A stretch of DNA of 64,000 nt. Origin: Diaporthe sp. PMI_573. Taxonomy: Eukaryota > Ascomycota > Sordariomycetes > Diaporthales > Diaporthaceae. Position 1 is the first letter of the stretch. The number at the start of each line of letters is the position of its first letter. The DNA lies in the NCBI GenBank assembly GCA_021399435.1, contig JAJTUP010000096.1, forward strand, positions 62,001 to 126,000. The letters are read 5' to 3'. Positions 1-11,230 of the stretch are shown piece by piece. Position numbers and translations under genes: made by a program. The notes under the pieces are model-generated. The model made no database searches. It had not been told where the DNA came from and worked only from the letters and a program-made list of their open reading frames with translations.

Positions 1-210
1 CAATCCCGCCAGAGTCCCGAATATCCAATCAACTCCGGGCTGCGTGATAAAAGGTTCTAAGGCTTCGGCCACACTGTGGTTTTTGAGACTTCTTTATTTA
101 TCTGTCTGTACTGAAATGATGTCTTCTGCACTGCAGCCACAAGACATGGATATGATTTAAGCCGCTCTTTGACTTCATCAACATGGTACCCAAGACTAGG
201 GATGCCCAGG

Positions 211-301
211 TACATGTACGAGACCTTTCGTACAGTGTACGAGACCTTTCGTACAGTGTACGAGTACGAGAAGGTTCGTACTCGTACATGTACTCGTACA
301 G
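211..301. repeat. GTAC-rich tandem and palindromic repeat
   Basis: Two copies of a 21-bp unit (GTACGAGACCTTTCGTACAGT, at 216 and 237) are followed by a hairpin with arms CGAGTACGA and TCGTACTCG. Most of the segment is self-complementary. Similar GTAC-rich DNA recurs at 1700-1800 and 11790-11825. Nothing else was seen in the first 470 bases. Confidence 0.7.
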
Positions 302-469
302 GTGCTGATCTACGGTAACCACTTATACAAGCTGACAATGCCCATTTTGAACCCTCATTCATTTCCTTGGCCACTGTTGAACCAACATACTCCGCCTCAT
401 TCAGGGTCTGCAGCCAGATCATTCTCGTTCCCTCACACCAACTCATGATATAATGTAGAGGTCTCTTTC

Positions 470-1385
470 AGCTTCGTGCCTGGTTGATGCTTTCTGCCCG
501 GAACTCCAAGGACAGAAGTTCTTTGTGGTAACTGACCACCAAGCCCTGTTGTACTTCTCGACCAAGCGCCTCTTGTCAACCCGTCAAGTCCGTTGGGCAG
601 ACTTCCTCTCCAACTTCGACATCACATTCCAGTACCGTCCGGGGAGGGAGAATATTGCCGCTGATGCTCTGTCTCGTAAGACGGTTGACCTCCCTACCGT
701 TAAAGCTCGAGAACAGGAAGAGAGAACTACGGCTCTAATCCCAAGGCAAAGGCTCCCACTTCAAGGAAAGACCCTAGGTGCCGAACAAACAGAAATTGTC
801 ATCGCTGCAACTGACCTAGCCGACAACACCGATGCTCCCCAGGGTGCAGACCTGGTTGACCTGATCAAGCGAGAGAACCAAGCCCAGGGACTCGGCATGA
901 AGGACAGACGGCTTTGGGTACCAGAAAAGACAGCTGATGGCCAAATCTACCTACAGACGGCCCTGATTCGAGAAGCTCACGTCCCAAAGATCTTTGCGCA
1001 CCCAGGCCAGAACAAGGTCATCAAGATGCTGGAACGCGAATACTACTGGCCACGGCTAAAGCAATCGGTACGCAAGTATATCCGCAACTGCCACGAGTGC
1101 CGGCGGAACAAGATCCCTCGAGACAAGACACCAGGGCTACTTCACCCACTGCCAGTACCGGGAGAAGTCTGGGAATATGTTGTCGTTGACGGCAAGACAA
1201 TGCCCAAGGACCGATTTGGGTACGACTACGTATGGGGTTTTGTGTGCAAGCTAAGCAGACTCCTGGCCACACTCCCGGGGAAGAAGACCGATACAGCGGA
1301 GACACTGGCCACGAGATACTATCGCTATCTGTACCGTTTCCTAGGATCGCCTTACGCCCATGCACGCGGACATGCAGGCCTTCAT
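470..1385 (+). mobile_element. Ty3/Gypsy retrotransposon pol relic (RNase H and integrase N-terminus)
   Basis: The frame open from 525 to 1397 encodes the end of an RNase H domain (TDHQALLYF, then the YRPG...ADALSRK tail typical of Gypsy elements). It continues into the integrase zinc-binding HHCC region (AHPGQNKV, YYWPRLK, CHECRRNK) and the start of the integrase core. The core stops around position 1345, before most of the DDE catalytic residues. The RNase H start is also damaged: matching sequence upstream of 525 lies in a shifted frame. No LTR, gag, protease or reverse transcriptase is present. This is a fragment and cannot move by itself. Its borders are approximate. Confidence 0.85.
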
Positions 1386-1390
1386 TTTTA

Positions 1391-1537
1391 TGAATGATCG
1401 CGTATTAGATCGCCTTAAGGATCAGAAGTACGCGCATAAAAAGCGCTGGGCGGATCTTGAGGAGAAGGACTGGCTGGAACTTGAAGATTCGTACATCGAG
1501 ATGCGCAGGGCAAGAAGGTCTGGATGGATGGTGTGAT
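1391..1537 (+). CDS. Short charged open frame, unrecognised
   Basis: An ATG opens a 48-codon frame very rich in Arg, Lys, Glu and Asp, with a helical pattern. It overlaps the end of the Gypsy integrase frame in another phase. I do not recognise it. It may be part of a different repeat joined to the Gypsy relic, or chance. Confidence 0.15.
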
Positions 1538-1699
1538 GGCCTCTGCCAATGGAGATTTCGAGTGGGAAGGTGTCTTACAGTCGACAGGTGATATATTGGG
1601 GGTTGGTACTGAAGTGGAATCAGTGGTTGGAGACTAGAGTGACAGGAGACCAGGACCGTATGAATGCTCGTACTCAACTATTGCCTAAAAAGGAAGGAG

Positions 1700-1800
1700 G
1701 AAATTTGTATGGTACAATTTTGTACGTACAGAAAAGTTGTACGTACGTACAGCTACCCAAAATACAGTACGTACGTACGTACGTGTACAGAAAAATGCAT
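1700..1800. repeat. GTAC microsatellite-like palindromic repeat
   Basis: GTAC and GTACGTAC runs repeat several times, ending in four head-to-tail GTAC units near 1768-1786. It resembles 211-301. The rest of 1538-2291 shows no gene that I can support. Confidence 0.6.
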
Positions 1801-2291
1801 CACTAGAGCGGGGTGATCGTCGACGTGTGTCATCGACGGGTGGTAAGGGCAGAGAGGCAGATGGGCTACGGATGTACCCGAAGGCTTCCCGCTTTCGGGC
1901 GCCATATTCAGAATAATGTAGGAATGAATGAAATAATAATGTAGGATGTGGTGGTGATGGCCCGTGAAAGACAGGGTTGGTTTGCGACCGACAATGCGTA
2001 CAAGTGGTTACTAAGCGACGAACGACAACCGCACCAAAAAAGTGCAAATTTGGCTCAGGCCCTTTGCGTACGTGCTACCGATTAGGACTAGCGCACCTTG
2101 GCGCCGGACGCTCGGGCCTGAGCTTGCTGAGGTAAAGAGAACTCATCAGTCCACCAACACTTTCTCCACTGCCTGAACTGGGTCTCCAACACGTTGAGAA
2201 TTATCACAACCATACCTCCTGTTGGTACACATTGCGAATACAGCACCTAGGGAACACTGATTCAACGCGAACGACTTCACCCTTGAGCGAG

Positions 2292-2972
2292 ATGGCAACG
2301 TCCACAAAGCCAACCATCCTCGTCCTCTCCATCGGAGAAAAATGGATGCAAGACATGTGCGACGATTCTGAGAGCTTCGGCGCCGGTCTCGATGACCTCC
2401 TGAATTACGCCGACCTGAAGCGCGCCCGCACAGCCAAAGGCGCCCTCAACTACCTCGACAAGAGCTGCTCCTCCCCGCCCGACGGGATCCTCGTCACCGA
2501 CCCGGGCGTGGCAAAACCCGACAGCAAGCAGCTCCTGGACCGTGTGGTAGCGTACGCGCGGGCCGGCGGCACCGTCGTCATGAGCTATTGCTTCTCTAGC
2601 AACATGCGCATGGACGATATGGCAGACTTCTGGAAGAGTGCGTGGGGCCTGCCGTGGGAGCCGGCATCCTATCATCGCACGCATCTCGCGCTGAACGAGT
2701 CTGCTTCGACGCTCAGAGGGCAGGTTGCGGTGCTGAAAAAGATGTACAGCCAGAAGGCGTTGTCTCTGATGAATGTAGAGCGCGAGCACTCTTGGTATCT
2801 GCCCATGGAAAACTCGGTCACACAGTCGATGGTATTTGCTCCCGAGCCCGTCGATCAGGACGAGGCGGCTGTGGCCTTTGCACCTGCTGGTCAGGGCCGT
2901 GTGGGCTACACGGGAGATGTGAATATGGAACTGGGAACACGCATGGTTGTGATGCGAATGTTTGGGCTCTAA
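2292..2972 (+). CDS. Hypothetical protein with glutamine-amidotransferase-like fold
   Basis: This is an intact single-exon gene of 226 residues. The frame opens further upstream, but the first ATG in it is at 2292, so that start is chosen. The N-terminus has a beta-strand start (TILVLSIGE). A middle stretch (DGILVTDPG, then GGTVVMSYC) and a final GRVGYTGDVN segment resemble class I glutamine-amidotransferase-like (ThuA/flavodoxin-like) folds. The Cys in VVMSYCF sits where such folds often carry a nucleophile, but no clear Cys-His-Glu triad could be identified. No signal peptide or membrane segment is visible, so it is probably cytosolic. GC-rich third positions and absence of stops suggest a living gene. 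Its substrate is unknown, and the fold assignment is inference. Confidence 0.75.
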   Translation: MATSTKPTILVLSIGEKWMQDMCDDSESFGAGLDDLLNYADLKRARTAKGALNYLDKSCSSPPDGILVTDPGVAKPDSKQLLDRVVAYARAGGTVVMSYCFSSNMRMDDMADFWKSAWGLPWEPASYHRTHLALNESASTLRGQVAVLKKMYSQKALSLMNVEREHSWYLPMENSVTQSMVFAPEPVDQDEAAVAFAPAGQGRVGYTGDVNMELGTRMVVMRMFGL

Positions 2973-3396
2973 AAGAGAGAGCTGAGGTGATAAGTTGATC
3001 GGGTAGTGTATTTCATGCGGCGGATACGGAATTTATCTGAACGGGTTTCCCAAGGCGTCGACATTCAGTACGCCTCATGTGCATTGGGTGCCCCATCTCT
3101 AGGGACAAACCAATTTTGGCCCACAAGTAATAGCACCAAACGAAGTGGAAGTCCTCGCCCATGCATGCTGCTGCTCTGAGATGTGCCGCTGATCAGAGTT
3201 CACCGGGATTTGGAGAAATGTGCATAACCTGAACCAGCTTATCTCGAACAAATAGCGATAGGTTTCTCTCTTGTTGTCTAGATCGCCTCCCCGATAGAGG
3301 CAAATCCAGGGTATACTTATAATGCATATTCACCGGCTTACGGTTACCTCTCCAGGAAATGATATTCCGTACCTGGCACCTTTATAACCATTGATA
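2973..3396. other. Intergenic, no gene seen
   Basis: About 420 bases separate the hypothetical gene from the UNC-93 fragment. I see no coding frame, repeat or clear promoter element in it. Confidence 0.5.
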
Positions 3397-4140
3397 ATGC
3401 TCGTTAAACCGCGTCTTGTCTTCTGTGCCCTAACAACCCTCGTACTTGGTGGCACCACATCCATTTCTTTTAAAATTCATCAGTTCACAGTCATCATGGG
3501 ACTGTTTAATCTCCCACAGGTGAGGTACCGCAGCCCATGGGTCCAGAACATAATCAGTGGCGTCTGTGTCGGCGCGTCGGCTGGGATGTACATCGCGCTC
3601 AACCTGCTAGGCGCTGGCGGTGGGCGACCCGACTCGGCCCACGTCGTTCAGGTCGTCAACGCCACTCTCTGCTCCGTGTGGTTCTTCTCGTCTTCGTTTG
3701 GAGGCAGCATCTTGAACAAGCTCGGGCCCGGCATAACAATGTGCATCGGCGTCCAGACGTACGTCGTGTACGTTGGATCGCTCTGGTACTATGACGAGAC
3801 CGGCCAAAAGGGATACCCATACGCAGCAGGGCCCATCATCGGCATCGGTGCTGGCATGGTCTTCATCACGGCCGGGTACATATCGACAGCTTACCCCGAG
3901 GAGCGCGAGAAGGGCTCCTTCGCTACCATGCTGATGAACATGCAAGCGCTTGGGTCTGTGATTGGCGGCATCATCCCTGTTATTATTAACAGGAACTCCG
4001 CCACGGTCGCCGGCGTCCCTCACTTGGTCTACATCGCCTTCATCGTAATCATGATTATCGGTGGGCTCTGTGGCCTCCTGCTGCTTCGGCCGCAGGATCT
4101 GAGACGAGATGATGGGTCTGTGGTTGCTGGTCACCCTGCG
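3397..4140 (+). pseudogene. UNC-93-like MFS transporter, truncated after about six TM segments
   Basis: The UNC-93 signature begins at the ATG at 3496 with YRSPWVQ, followed by a GAGGG turn. About six hydrophobic segments follow, ending in LCGLLLLRPQ. UNC-93-like fungal proteins usually have 11-12 TM segments and some 450-500 residues; here homology stops about 210 residues after that ATG, near position 4130. At that point the sequence changes to casein kinase 1 in another frame. The first ATG of the open frame is 3397, but the 3496 start matches the usual short N-terminus better. The protein would run out of frame through kinase DNA and stop at 4219-4221. A half transporter of this kind is unlikely to work. 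Confidence 0.75.
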
Positions 4141-5163
4141 CGGGGCAGGCCATCTCCGGAATCGAATACATCCATTCCAAGGGCTTCCTCCATCGCGATA
4201 TCAAGCCAGACAACTTCCTGATGGGCATCGGCAGGCAGGGAAACACGCTCTACACGATTGATTTCGGCCTTGCCAAGGAGTTTTCGGATGCCGAGCGTTG
4301 CAAGAATGCGGAGGGCCTCCCACTAGGCGGCACCAGACGGTACGCAAGCATCCGCAACCACAACGGCCTTGGTAGGTACTCCATTCTAGTTCCAATCGGG
4401 CGTGTGCTGAAGCAGCGAAGAACAGTCGCGGGGAGACGACCTGGAGTCCCTTGGATACATCTTCGTGTACTTCGCCCGCGGCTCGTTGCCGTGGCAGGGC
4501 CTGAAGGCCACAACGGACAAGGAGAGGGACGAGCGTATCAAGGAGGGGAAGGAGAGCTTGTCGGGCGAGGCGCTCTGCGACGGTGTTCTCCCCCGACAAT
4601 TCGCCACATACATCGACTACACCCGGTCCCTAGGTTTCGACGACAAGCCCGACTACTTGTACCTTCTCACCATCAAGCTCAAGACCAATCTTGAGAAGGC
4701 AAAGTCTAGGATACCTAAATCGAATGCTTCCAAGGAAATCAACGAGGCAGCGATCAAGGCAGATTCCACCAACAGGACCGTCGTCGAACCAACTCACACC
4801 AGCGAGAAGGGACATCTTATCAATATGGAGCCTGAGTACGCCAGCGGAGCAGCGCAAGAGCTTCCCCAGTTGACTAGCAGCGCTGCCATTAATGAACAAG
4901 ACAAGAGCGCAAGGCGAGTCGCGAGGAGGCAGACCAGAGAAAGTAAGTGGGTTACCAGATGCGCGGCCTTCAAACTCAAGGCAAAGAAGGTCGCCGAGGC
5001 ACTGTTTCTCCCAGCAGCCGTCATCGGGGGCATCATCCTCGCCCCGGTGATTCTGGTAATCGAGATCGTCTGGTTCGCCCTCCGGGTGGTGTTCGAGCTA
5101 GTGGTACGGATCTTAGGTCTGGTATTCTGCGGCCCCGTCTTGGTTTGCATCGTTTGCAAGTGA
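4138..5163 (+). pseudogene. Casein kinase 1 C-lobe with a hydrophobic C-terminal tail, N-lobe missing
   Basis: From about 4143 the frame reads the CK1 catalytic loop (HRDIKPDNFLMG) and the DFG-type motif (TIDFGLAKEF), then GTRRYASI. A 49-bp intron at 4372-4420 restores the frame to [13 protein letters not shown] and [10 protein letters not shown], both CK1 hallmarks. The kinase domain ends near DKPDYLYLL. Then follows a linker rich in Lys, Glu and Ser, and finally about 55 hydrophobic residues (4990-5160) able to form two membrane spans. The P-loop, the ATP-binding Lys and helix C are absent, because the 5' side is replaced by UNC-93 sequence. No start codon serves the kinase frame before HRD. 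The C-lobe frame is otherwise clean, which suggests recent truncation. The membrane tail is unlike ordinary CK1. Confidence 0.8.
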
Positions 5164-6213
5164 AGGCGAGTTGCCAAGGCCGCTGAGCTTTCCCCTAACA
5201 AACTTGGAAGATTTTACATAACGCATGGATGACACAGACGATAAACTCTGACACGAGCCAACAGACACCCGTCAACCATCAATAAATGACACGGTGTGCA
5301 TACACGGTGCCCCAGCCTGGCTTTACTACTGTCGTGGCTTATCAGGCCCAGGAGCAGGAGGTGGGTCCTACGAAGCGTAGGTCGTGGGTGAGATGGAAGA
5401 CATCACACGAATGCTCAACAGGCATTCCATAAAAGATTGCGTAGAAGAATCCTTTACAAGTAGAGGCTGACAGAGGAGGTTTTCCCAGGCGATTTCGTGC
5501 GAGTTGGCGGGATGCATGCCCCAACAGGCTCTTAGAGTAGCATCTTCAAGGGAGACAGCCTGACGACAGTGGGTTCGTCACATTACAAATTCTATACCTC
5601 GCGTACCCTATGTATGAGGCAGCGAACGCAAAGTGAAGCGGTTTGATGCAGCGAGATAAGGTGAGATACATGCCAACAATTGTGTACGGTTCAACTAGCA
5701 TGATTTGGTCGCCGACAAGGGATCTTCTTAGCCACTCCAAAACGCAAGGCTATCAAGAGATCATTCAAATGATGTTGAGAATTGGTTACAAGACACATCT
5801 CAATCACCAACATATGTAATTGATAGCATTGACTAGGCTAGAATCCTTGTCTCCTGATATATACTGTGTCTGGTAAGCGAGGAGTGACTAGATTGGATCG
5901 CGAATGTTCCATTTTAAAACGATAAGGCCTACTCCTACACGCAACAACCCCTCCGACAAACATAGCCTAACATGTGGTTTGGTTGTGCACAAAGAAAGTC
6001 GAGCGTTGGTCGGTTCCAGATCAATTCGAGCGTCATTGTCTGACTGCTGGTGAGGCTGAACAGAGGTCACGATTCTAAGGAAACGAGTTTTTGAGTGGAA
6101 GTGTTGCTTTCGACACAAGATAGTGCTTCCTTCCGACTGTTAGGGTTTCAACAAGAGCCAGAAAAATGACTAGGAGGAGACATACAGTACGGATTTGCAT
6201 CAAACAATGCGAA
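5164..6213. other. Intergenic, no gene seen
   Basis: About 1 kb between the kinase fragment and the convergent DUF7703 gene. Only short open frames without recognisable motifs or good context occur. Confidence 0.5.
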
Positions 6214-7152
6214 TTAAGATGGCCGAGGAGGACTGCGACTATCTGGCTGTGGGGGAGCATGATGTAGCTCAATCCCGTTGTCATTGAATCCCACGGAAGA
6301 CGGAGCTTGCTCATTCGACCAGCATTCGGTAATGTTGAGATGCGATGACCGAGGGAGAATGCCGGAAGGTTCATCCGCAACCTGCATGCAGTTGCACTCC
6401 CTATGCCGCACGAGAAGCAGCAGCCTGTTAAGCACGACAAATTCCATCTTGAGCTTGATGCTGTAAACCACCGGCTTGTATGTCGTTGCAATCTGGAAGT
6501 GATCCAGATATTGAGTGATGATGAGGCTAATATCGAGGAGCACAACCAGGACATTGACGAGGATGAGCTGTCGGATGACTTTGCGCGTCGCGATCTTTTC
6601 CATGGCAAAGATGGGCTCGAGTCCACGAGATGCTTCCCAGATGTAAAGACCGGAGATGATGGATTCTTGGATGGAGAACCCCGCGAGTTGGACACGCTCG
6701 TAGATGTCAAATTCGGGAAGAAACCGATTGGATTCTCGAGTGTTGCTGCCGAGAAATAAGACTGTAACCGGGATGTGAAGGATGCAGAAATTAATGATGA
6801 TCATAATCAGCACCCAGCGGATTTTGGCTCTATCCGAGACGATGAGATGGAGGCGAGAGTAGAGAACGACAGACTGGCCAGTGACCATGCCATACCAACC
6901 GATGCACGTCAGAACAGCCAGTGGAAAGTTTGGCCCGAGACTGTAGTAGCGTAGCAACACCAGTATCGAGTGAAGTACAATTCCCAGTGTCGCCGTAACC
7001 ATGCTCCAGAAATAGAGCCCGTCGTAACGCTTAAAGCGATGGAGCAGCGAGATGAGGATTTCGACGCAGTTATAACACGCAATCGCGAAAAAGCCGGCAA
7101 TTATCATATCGACCGGCAACGACGCCGTGATGGGACCTGTTTCCCCAGCCAT
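6214..7152 (-). CDS. Fungal DUF7703-type seven-TM integral membrane protein
   Basis: This is an intact single-exon gene of 312 residues. The start is the ATG at 7152 (MAGETGP), because the frame upstream has only non-ATG starts. About seven hydrophobic segments are separated by the loops typical of this fungal family: RYDGLYFWSM, GWYGMVTGQSVVLYSRLH, IQESIISGLYIWE and YKPVVYSIKLKMEF. The C-terminus is polar and rich in Pro and Ser and should lie in the cytosol. The family is widespread in Pezizomycotina and resembles GPCR-like proteins in topology, but no ligand or G-protein coupling is established. No frameshift or stop is seen. A role in sensing or transport would be speculation. Confidence 0.8.
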   Translation of the reverse strand: MAGETGPITASLPVDMIIAGFFAIACYNCVEILISLLHRFKRYDGLYFWSMVTATLGIVLHSILVLLRYYSLGPNFPLAVLTCIGWYGMVTGQSVVLYSRLHLIVSDRAKIRWVLIMIIINFCILHIPVTVLFLGSNTRESNRFLPEFDIYERVQLAGFSIQESIISGLYIWEASRGLEPIFAMEKIATRKVIRQLILVNVLVVLLDISLIITQYLDHFQIATTYKPVVYSIKLKMEFVVLNRLLLLVRHRECNCMQVADEPSGILPRSSHLNITECWSNEQAPSSVGFNDNGIELHHAPPQPDSRSPPRPS

Positions 7153-8234
7153 CTTGGCTGCCGTGGGACCTGGATATGGAGGACCAAGATGGTCATGGCA
7201 CAATGGGGAGAATGGCAAGAAAAAATGAATGAGAAGCACCGGAGAAAGAGTTGTTGATGGAGGCGAAGAAATGAGGCTTGGATGCGCTGCCCGAGCAATG
7301 GTATAAGAACCCTCTTGGAAGCCCCTCAGGAGCTTGTCCTCTGGAGCTCCCCAGCTCCCCCCAGGCTAAGCCCATTATGATCGAATTGCGACGGCACTGC
7401 GGGCTCCCCGAGACTTGCAAGTTTTCTCCTTTGTCATTCGTGGCTGATGCCATTGGTCAGCTTGACAACCCCCCGCATGAGGCAACTTTTGCTAACTGGC
7501 ACAGGGGGTCGGTAATGCCGAGCATTGTCATTTTCAACGTTGTCAGTTGGCGCTTTAGTTCAAGCCACTTTGAGACGGAAAACAAGCGAATTTACCCATG
7601 CTAAACCGGTATTTGCCGGACGGGACTCGTGGGAGTTTCGTAGCGAACGGGCTGACTTGAGCCGTGATAATGCGAGGCTCATTCTCATCGTCGCAGGACC
7701 AATCATTCATGGGGTCGTCTGCATCCATCCATCATCGCGTTGATATAGATTGAGAGTCGGATTTTCGCGGGAGTGGCGATTCTCTCGTTGGAAAGGTGTC
7801 ACAGAGGACGCCGTGTCCTGTTCCAGCATCATCACCACGTGACTGTGTACAGCTGAGCCGTCACCGACAGAGCTTCCATTAGAGTAAGTCTCATCGTTCT
7901 CGTCCTCGCGATGTCTCCTTTTGACCTCAAACTCTCTCACTTTAGGACGGCGCGGCAGAGGATTGCAAAGACCTACTATGCTGTCGTCCCGCCCCAGACT
8001 TGTCAAGTCGTCATGGACGCAACCAGTCTGACCATTGCTGATTTCTATGCGATGTGAGTACTATGGGGTTCCTTGCGATTTATCTGTACAGTATCATCTC
8101 CCGATTCAGGATGCTTCCATCCTGGTCCAAGTAGTGACGGCATTAGACACAGAGGTCTACCAGGATATGGTTACTCAAATCACTGAACCCTACATCATGT
8201 ATGATGTGTATGGCAGGAAATCGGCTTGCTAGGT

Positions 8235-8269
8235 TAGGGTAACGATAGTGCCCTAGGGTAACGATAGTG
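8235..8269. repeat. Two direct copies of a 16-bp unit
   Basis: TAGGGTAACGATAGTG occurs at 8235-8250 and again at 8254-8269, separated by three bases. Confidence 0.8.
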
Positions 8270-8835
8270 AGTACTAGATCATCGTCGATTCGAGCGATTT
8301 GGTAATCCCAAGTGTGGGAAAATGCTTCAATTTCAAGTAACGCATCTTCTCTTTCTAAAGTCAATAATGAGAATATTTCGGGTTTGAAGTTTGGAGCGTT
8401 CGGAGTTGATAAACGATGAGTAGAGTTGTGTGGCGACAAATTGGAGAGCATATTCTACTGCACCCGTCGAAACGGCGGCGGCTGCGCGATGGAAAGTCAA
8501 GCAATCAATAAATAACAACTTCTTGTCCGCGATATACCCCATTGTGCATATTTCCCGCCTTATGCACTGTTGTCTGTCATGAAACAGCGCCTGAAAACTC
8601 ATTAAGCGGAGACTTCCCACATGTATACAGAAAACCACGCTCAAGGCAAATGCGTTAGAGTGTGAATTAGGCACGACACGACTGTTTGCTATTCTAGTCC
8701 TCGATAGTATCCTTCAGGCCGATCGCGCGATGGTTTTAAGGGTAACTGTTGGAACAGCACTTGGATGGGCCGCACGAAGCCCCTGACGGCAGGTGGATGA
8801 CTAAGCCTGCTAAGGGCCACACGGGGGATTTAACT

Positions 8836-8900
8836 CCCATCGTGCGGCACTCCTCCCTTGTTTCATATCTTAGAAGTAGACACGAATACCAGACTGTTTC
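8836..8900. repeat. Dispersed repeat, copy 1
   Basis: The stretch beginning CCCATCGTGCGG and continuing with CTTGTTTCA resembles 17827-17890 over about 60 bases with mismatches. It is probably a decayed end of a repeat family. Confidence 0.5.
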
Positions 8901-9363
8901 AAAAGATCACGTACGTACGCACAGAACGCCATATGGCAAAGGCCATTCAACAGTAACATTAATTATGCGTGTCGTGCCATTGCGAATGTCCCCACGCTCT
9001 GGGCTACCTTGCCGAACAAGGCCTTATGTATAATGATATGAAGGTGGGGAATATCCTCTATCGCCGCGGCCAGCGTTGGGCAGCATTCAATTAGTAGTGT
9101 GCATGCGGTAAGGACCGCGGGGAAGGATGATACGAGGACGAGAATGGCGAGCGACAGATACTTATTTGCCCTCAACGGCTTGAATAAATTTGCCTCTTGA
9201 GTTCGACCTCAAGGCTCCGCCGCAATTATCGCTTCTCACCCTGATATTTGGCAAACTTGCCAGCCCTCATGTCATAGATCCACGTAGACGTCTGCTCAAT
9301 GGGCCGCCTCCCAGATGCCTGCCTGCCTGATGGACATTTGCGGGCCAAGGTGGTCAGTTGTCT

Positions 9364-10325
9364 TTAAGGACTATTTGAGACAAAGACCGCCAGCACAGCT
9401 GCATAAGCCGAAGACACAGCCATCATCTCGAAATTCGACGCCTTCATCATCGTGGCGACCAGAAACGAAAATACCAATATGCACACAGCCACCACGACAA
9501 GCTGCGTATGAGAAGGCGACTTGGGGCTCAATATCGCCAAGGGAACAACCAAAAACAAGCCCGTCATGAGCGTGGTTGTCAGCCGCCCGATCAAATTCGC
9601 GATGGAGGCAGAGTTCTGATGTGAGAAGCTGCCTGCCCTACCTAGAGCGAGCTGCGCCTCAACGCCACTCGCCCCGCACTGCCTGGAGAGCTTCCAGTAA
9701 TGGAAACCCCGCAGCAGCCTGTGAATCCAGTGTGACTCAGGATCGGCACGCGACCGGGATGGGAGATCGGGTCTCAGCAGCCTGGTCTCATACATCTCGG
9801 GCAACGTGAGGTCCGCGCGTGCGTTGGCTGCTTTCTCGTCATCCAATAGCGAACATCTCTCCATGGTCATGATGTTGTTGAAGGCCGCTAGGGCTTCGTC
9901 TGCATATTGGAGGACATCATTTGAGCGGATGAATATTTATAGGACTTGAAACGCGGGGTACAGTACGAACCATATTGCCTGAGCAGGGTGCGAAGTTTCA
10001 GAACCAAGTCTTCCGTGATTGTCGCGCCAACATCAGGCACATTGGGATCCCTTTTGCAGTCCTTAAGCCCGAGTTTGTTTGCCGGCGCGTGATCCAGACC
10101 CAGAGTAAGCCCAGCCTGGTAAATAACATGATCAAGCTCGGCGATCTCATCCTCAAGAAAACGAAGGTTTAGAAGGTGAGATGTTTTGAAGCGACGGAAC
10201 CCGTAGAGGGTGAGGTCACTGTCAGCGCTTGCTGCCTGCCAGTTCCTTCGAAATCTCTTGGCGTATGGTCCGAGATGGGGCGTGGTAGCCTGGTTGTTGG
10301 GCTGGGGTTCCGCAACTGTTGACAC
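9364..10325 (-). CDS. DUF6594 membrane protein, two exons, 5' end unresolved
   Basis: Exon sequence 10325-9971 and exon 9899-9364 join through a 71-bp intron (9900-9970) with matching phase, giving LLRQY then DEALAAFNN. The product is about 296 residues. The N-terminal part carries the DUF6594 pattern (DSDLTLYGFRRF, then LRFLEDEIAELD). The last 75 residues form three membrane spans, which is the usual DUF6594 layout. The family is common in filamentous ascomycetes and its function is not known. No ATG lies in frame at the left of the first exon: the frame opens at a GTG at 10325. A splice acceptor (TTTACAG) just upstream suggests a missing or unfound first exon. The opposite strand there holds an esterase fragment, so the 5' end may have been cut by rearrangement. 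Confidence 0.75.
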
Positions 10326-10332
10326 ACTGTAA

Positions 10333-11230
10333 ATGAATGGATGTCTTGGCGTAACTAGTCAACCACCCTCGCAGCACGGCAGGCCAGTTATGTTCTGGAT
10401 ATACGGAGGGAGCTTTCAACTAGGATCTGCTAGCGCGGCTGAATATGACGGTTCATTAATGGCACAAAACCAAGATGTCGTGGTGGTAACGTTCAACTAT
10501 CGAACAAACGGTGCGTAACTTACTGCTGTTATGGGATGATAAGAGCTTAAAGCTAACACTTTACACAACAACAGTCTTTGGTTTTCCTGCCTCTCCAGAT
10601 ATTCCCATCAATGAGCGAAATCTTGGTTTCATGGACCAGCGCAAAGCGTTGGCTTGGGTTACTGAGAACATTAGAGCTTTTGGAGGCGATCCATCGAAAG
10701 TGACTATATTCGGCGAGTCCGTAGGAGGATACTCAGTAAAGCAGATGCTTATCAACCCTCCTCAGCCTTTACCGTTTAGAGCGGCTATTATCCAAAGTCA
10801 AGCATTCGGCCCGGTCGGAGATGGCGATAAGTCGTGGACAACCTTGGTGGATGAGTTGGGATGTAACAAGACTTGCGCATCACAGCATCATGACTGTGTC
10901 AAGGCTGCCCCGGCAGAAGTCATCAGAAACATTATCGACAGGAAAGGACTCAACTTTACTCCAGTCCATCCTTCGAAGAGGCTTTTAATCAGGGGTCAAT
11001 TGCAGATGTACCAGTCCTCATCGGATCGAATGCTGATGAAGGCTCCGTCTTGACGTCGGTTTTCCCACCACCTGAAGGGATACTCGATGACATCTTTGGG
11101 AAGGACGTCGCGGCTAAGAACCTTGCGCGGTCGTTTTACCCCACCAATGCCACAATTGAGGAGTTACAATCTCGTATCATTACGGATTATACATACACCT
11201 GCACAATACCCGTAGTCCCACGCCCAAGAG
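10333..11230 (+). pseudogene. Type-B carboxylesterase/lipase fragment
   Basis: The frame begins inside the family at CLGVTSQ and PVMFWIYGGSFQ, the oxyanion-hole region. A 64-bp intron at 10511-10574 links NYRTN to VFGFPASP. The nucleophile elbow is present as GESVGG, with the catalytic Ser. Around 10965 the frame shifts and sequence is missing. The downstream frame then gives VPVLIGSNADEGS, the family's acid-residue region. After about 11210 homology ends, so the catalytic His region is absent. The N-terminal 80-100 residues are also missing. The gene is dead: truncated at both ends and frameshifted. Its 5' end lies only 8 bp from the divergent DUF6594 frame. Confidence 0.8.

Larger units (their letters stand above)
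7153..9363. other. Intergenic, no gene seen
   Basis: About 2.2 kb without a supported gene. It contains the short tandem repeat at 8235-8269 and one copy of a dispersed repeat at 8836-8900. A minus-strand frame at 7707-8006 is polar and lacks an ATG. Confidence 0.45.

Noticed and set aside
8235..8269. Telomere-like TTAGGG sequence
   Set aside because: Only one TTAGGG occurs, within a 16-bp direct repeat; this is not a telomeric array.
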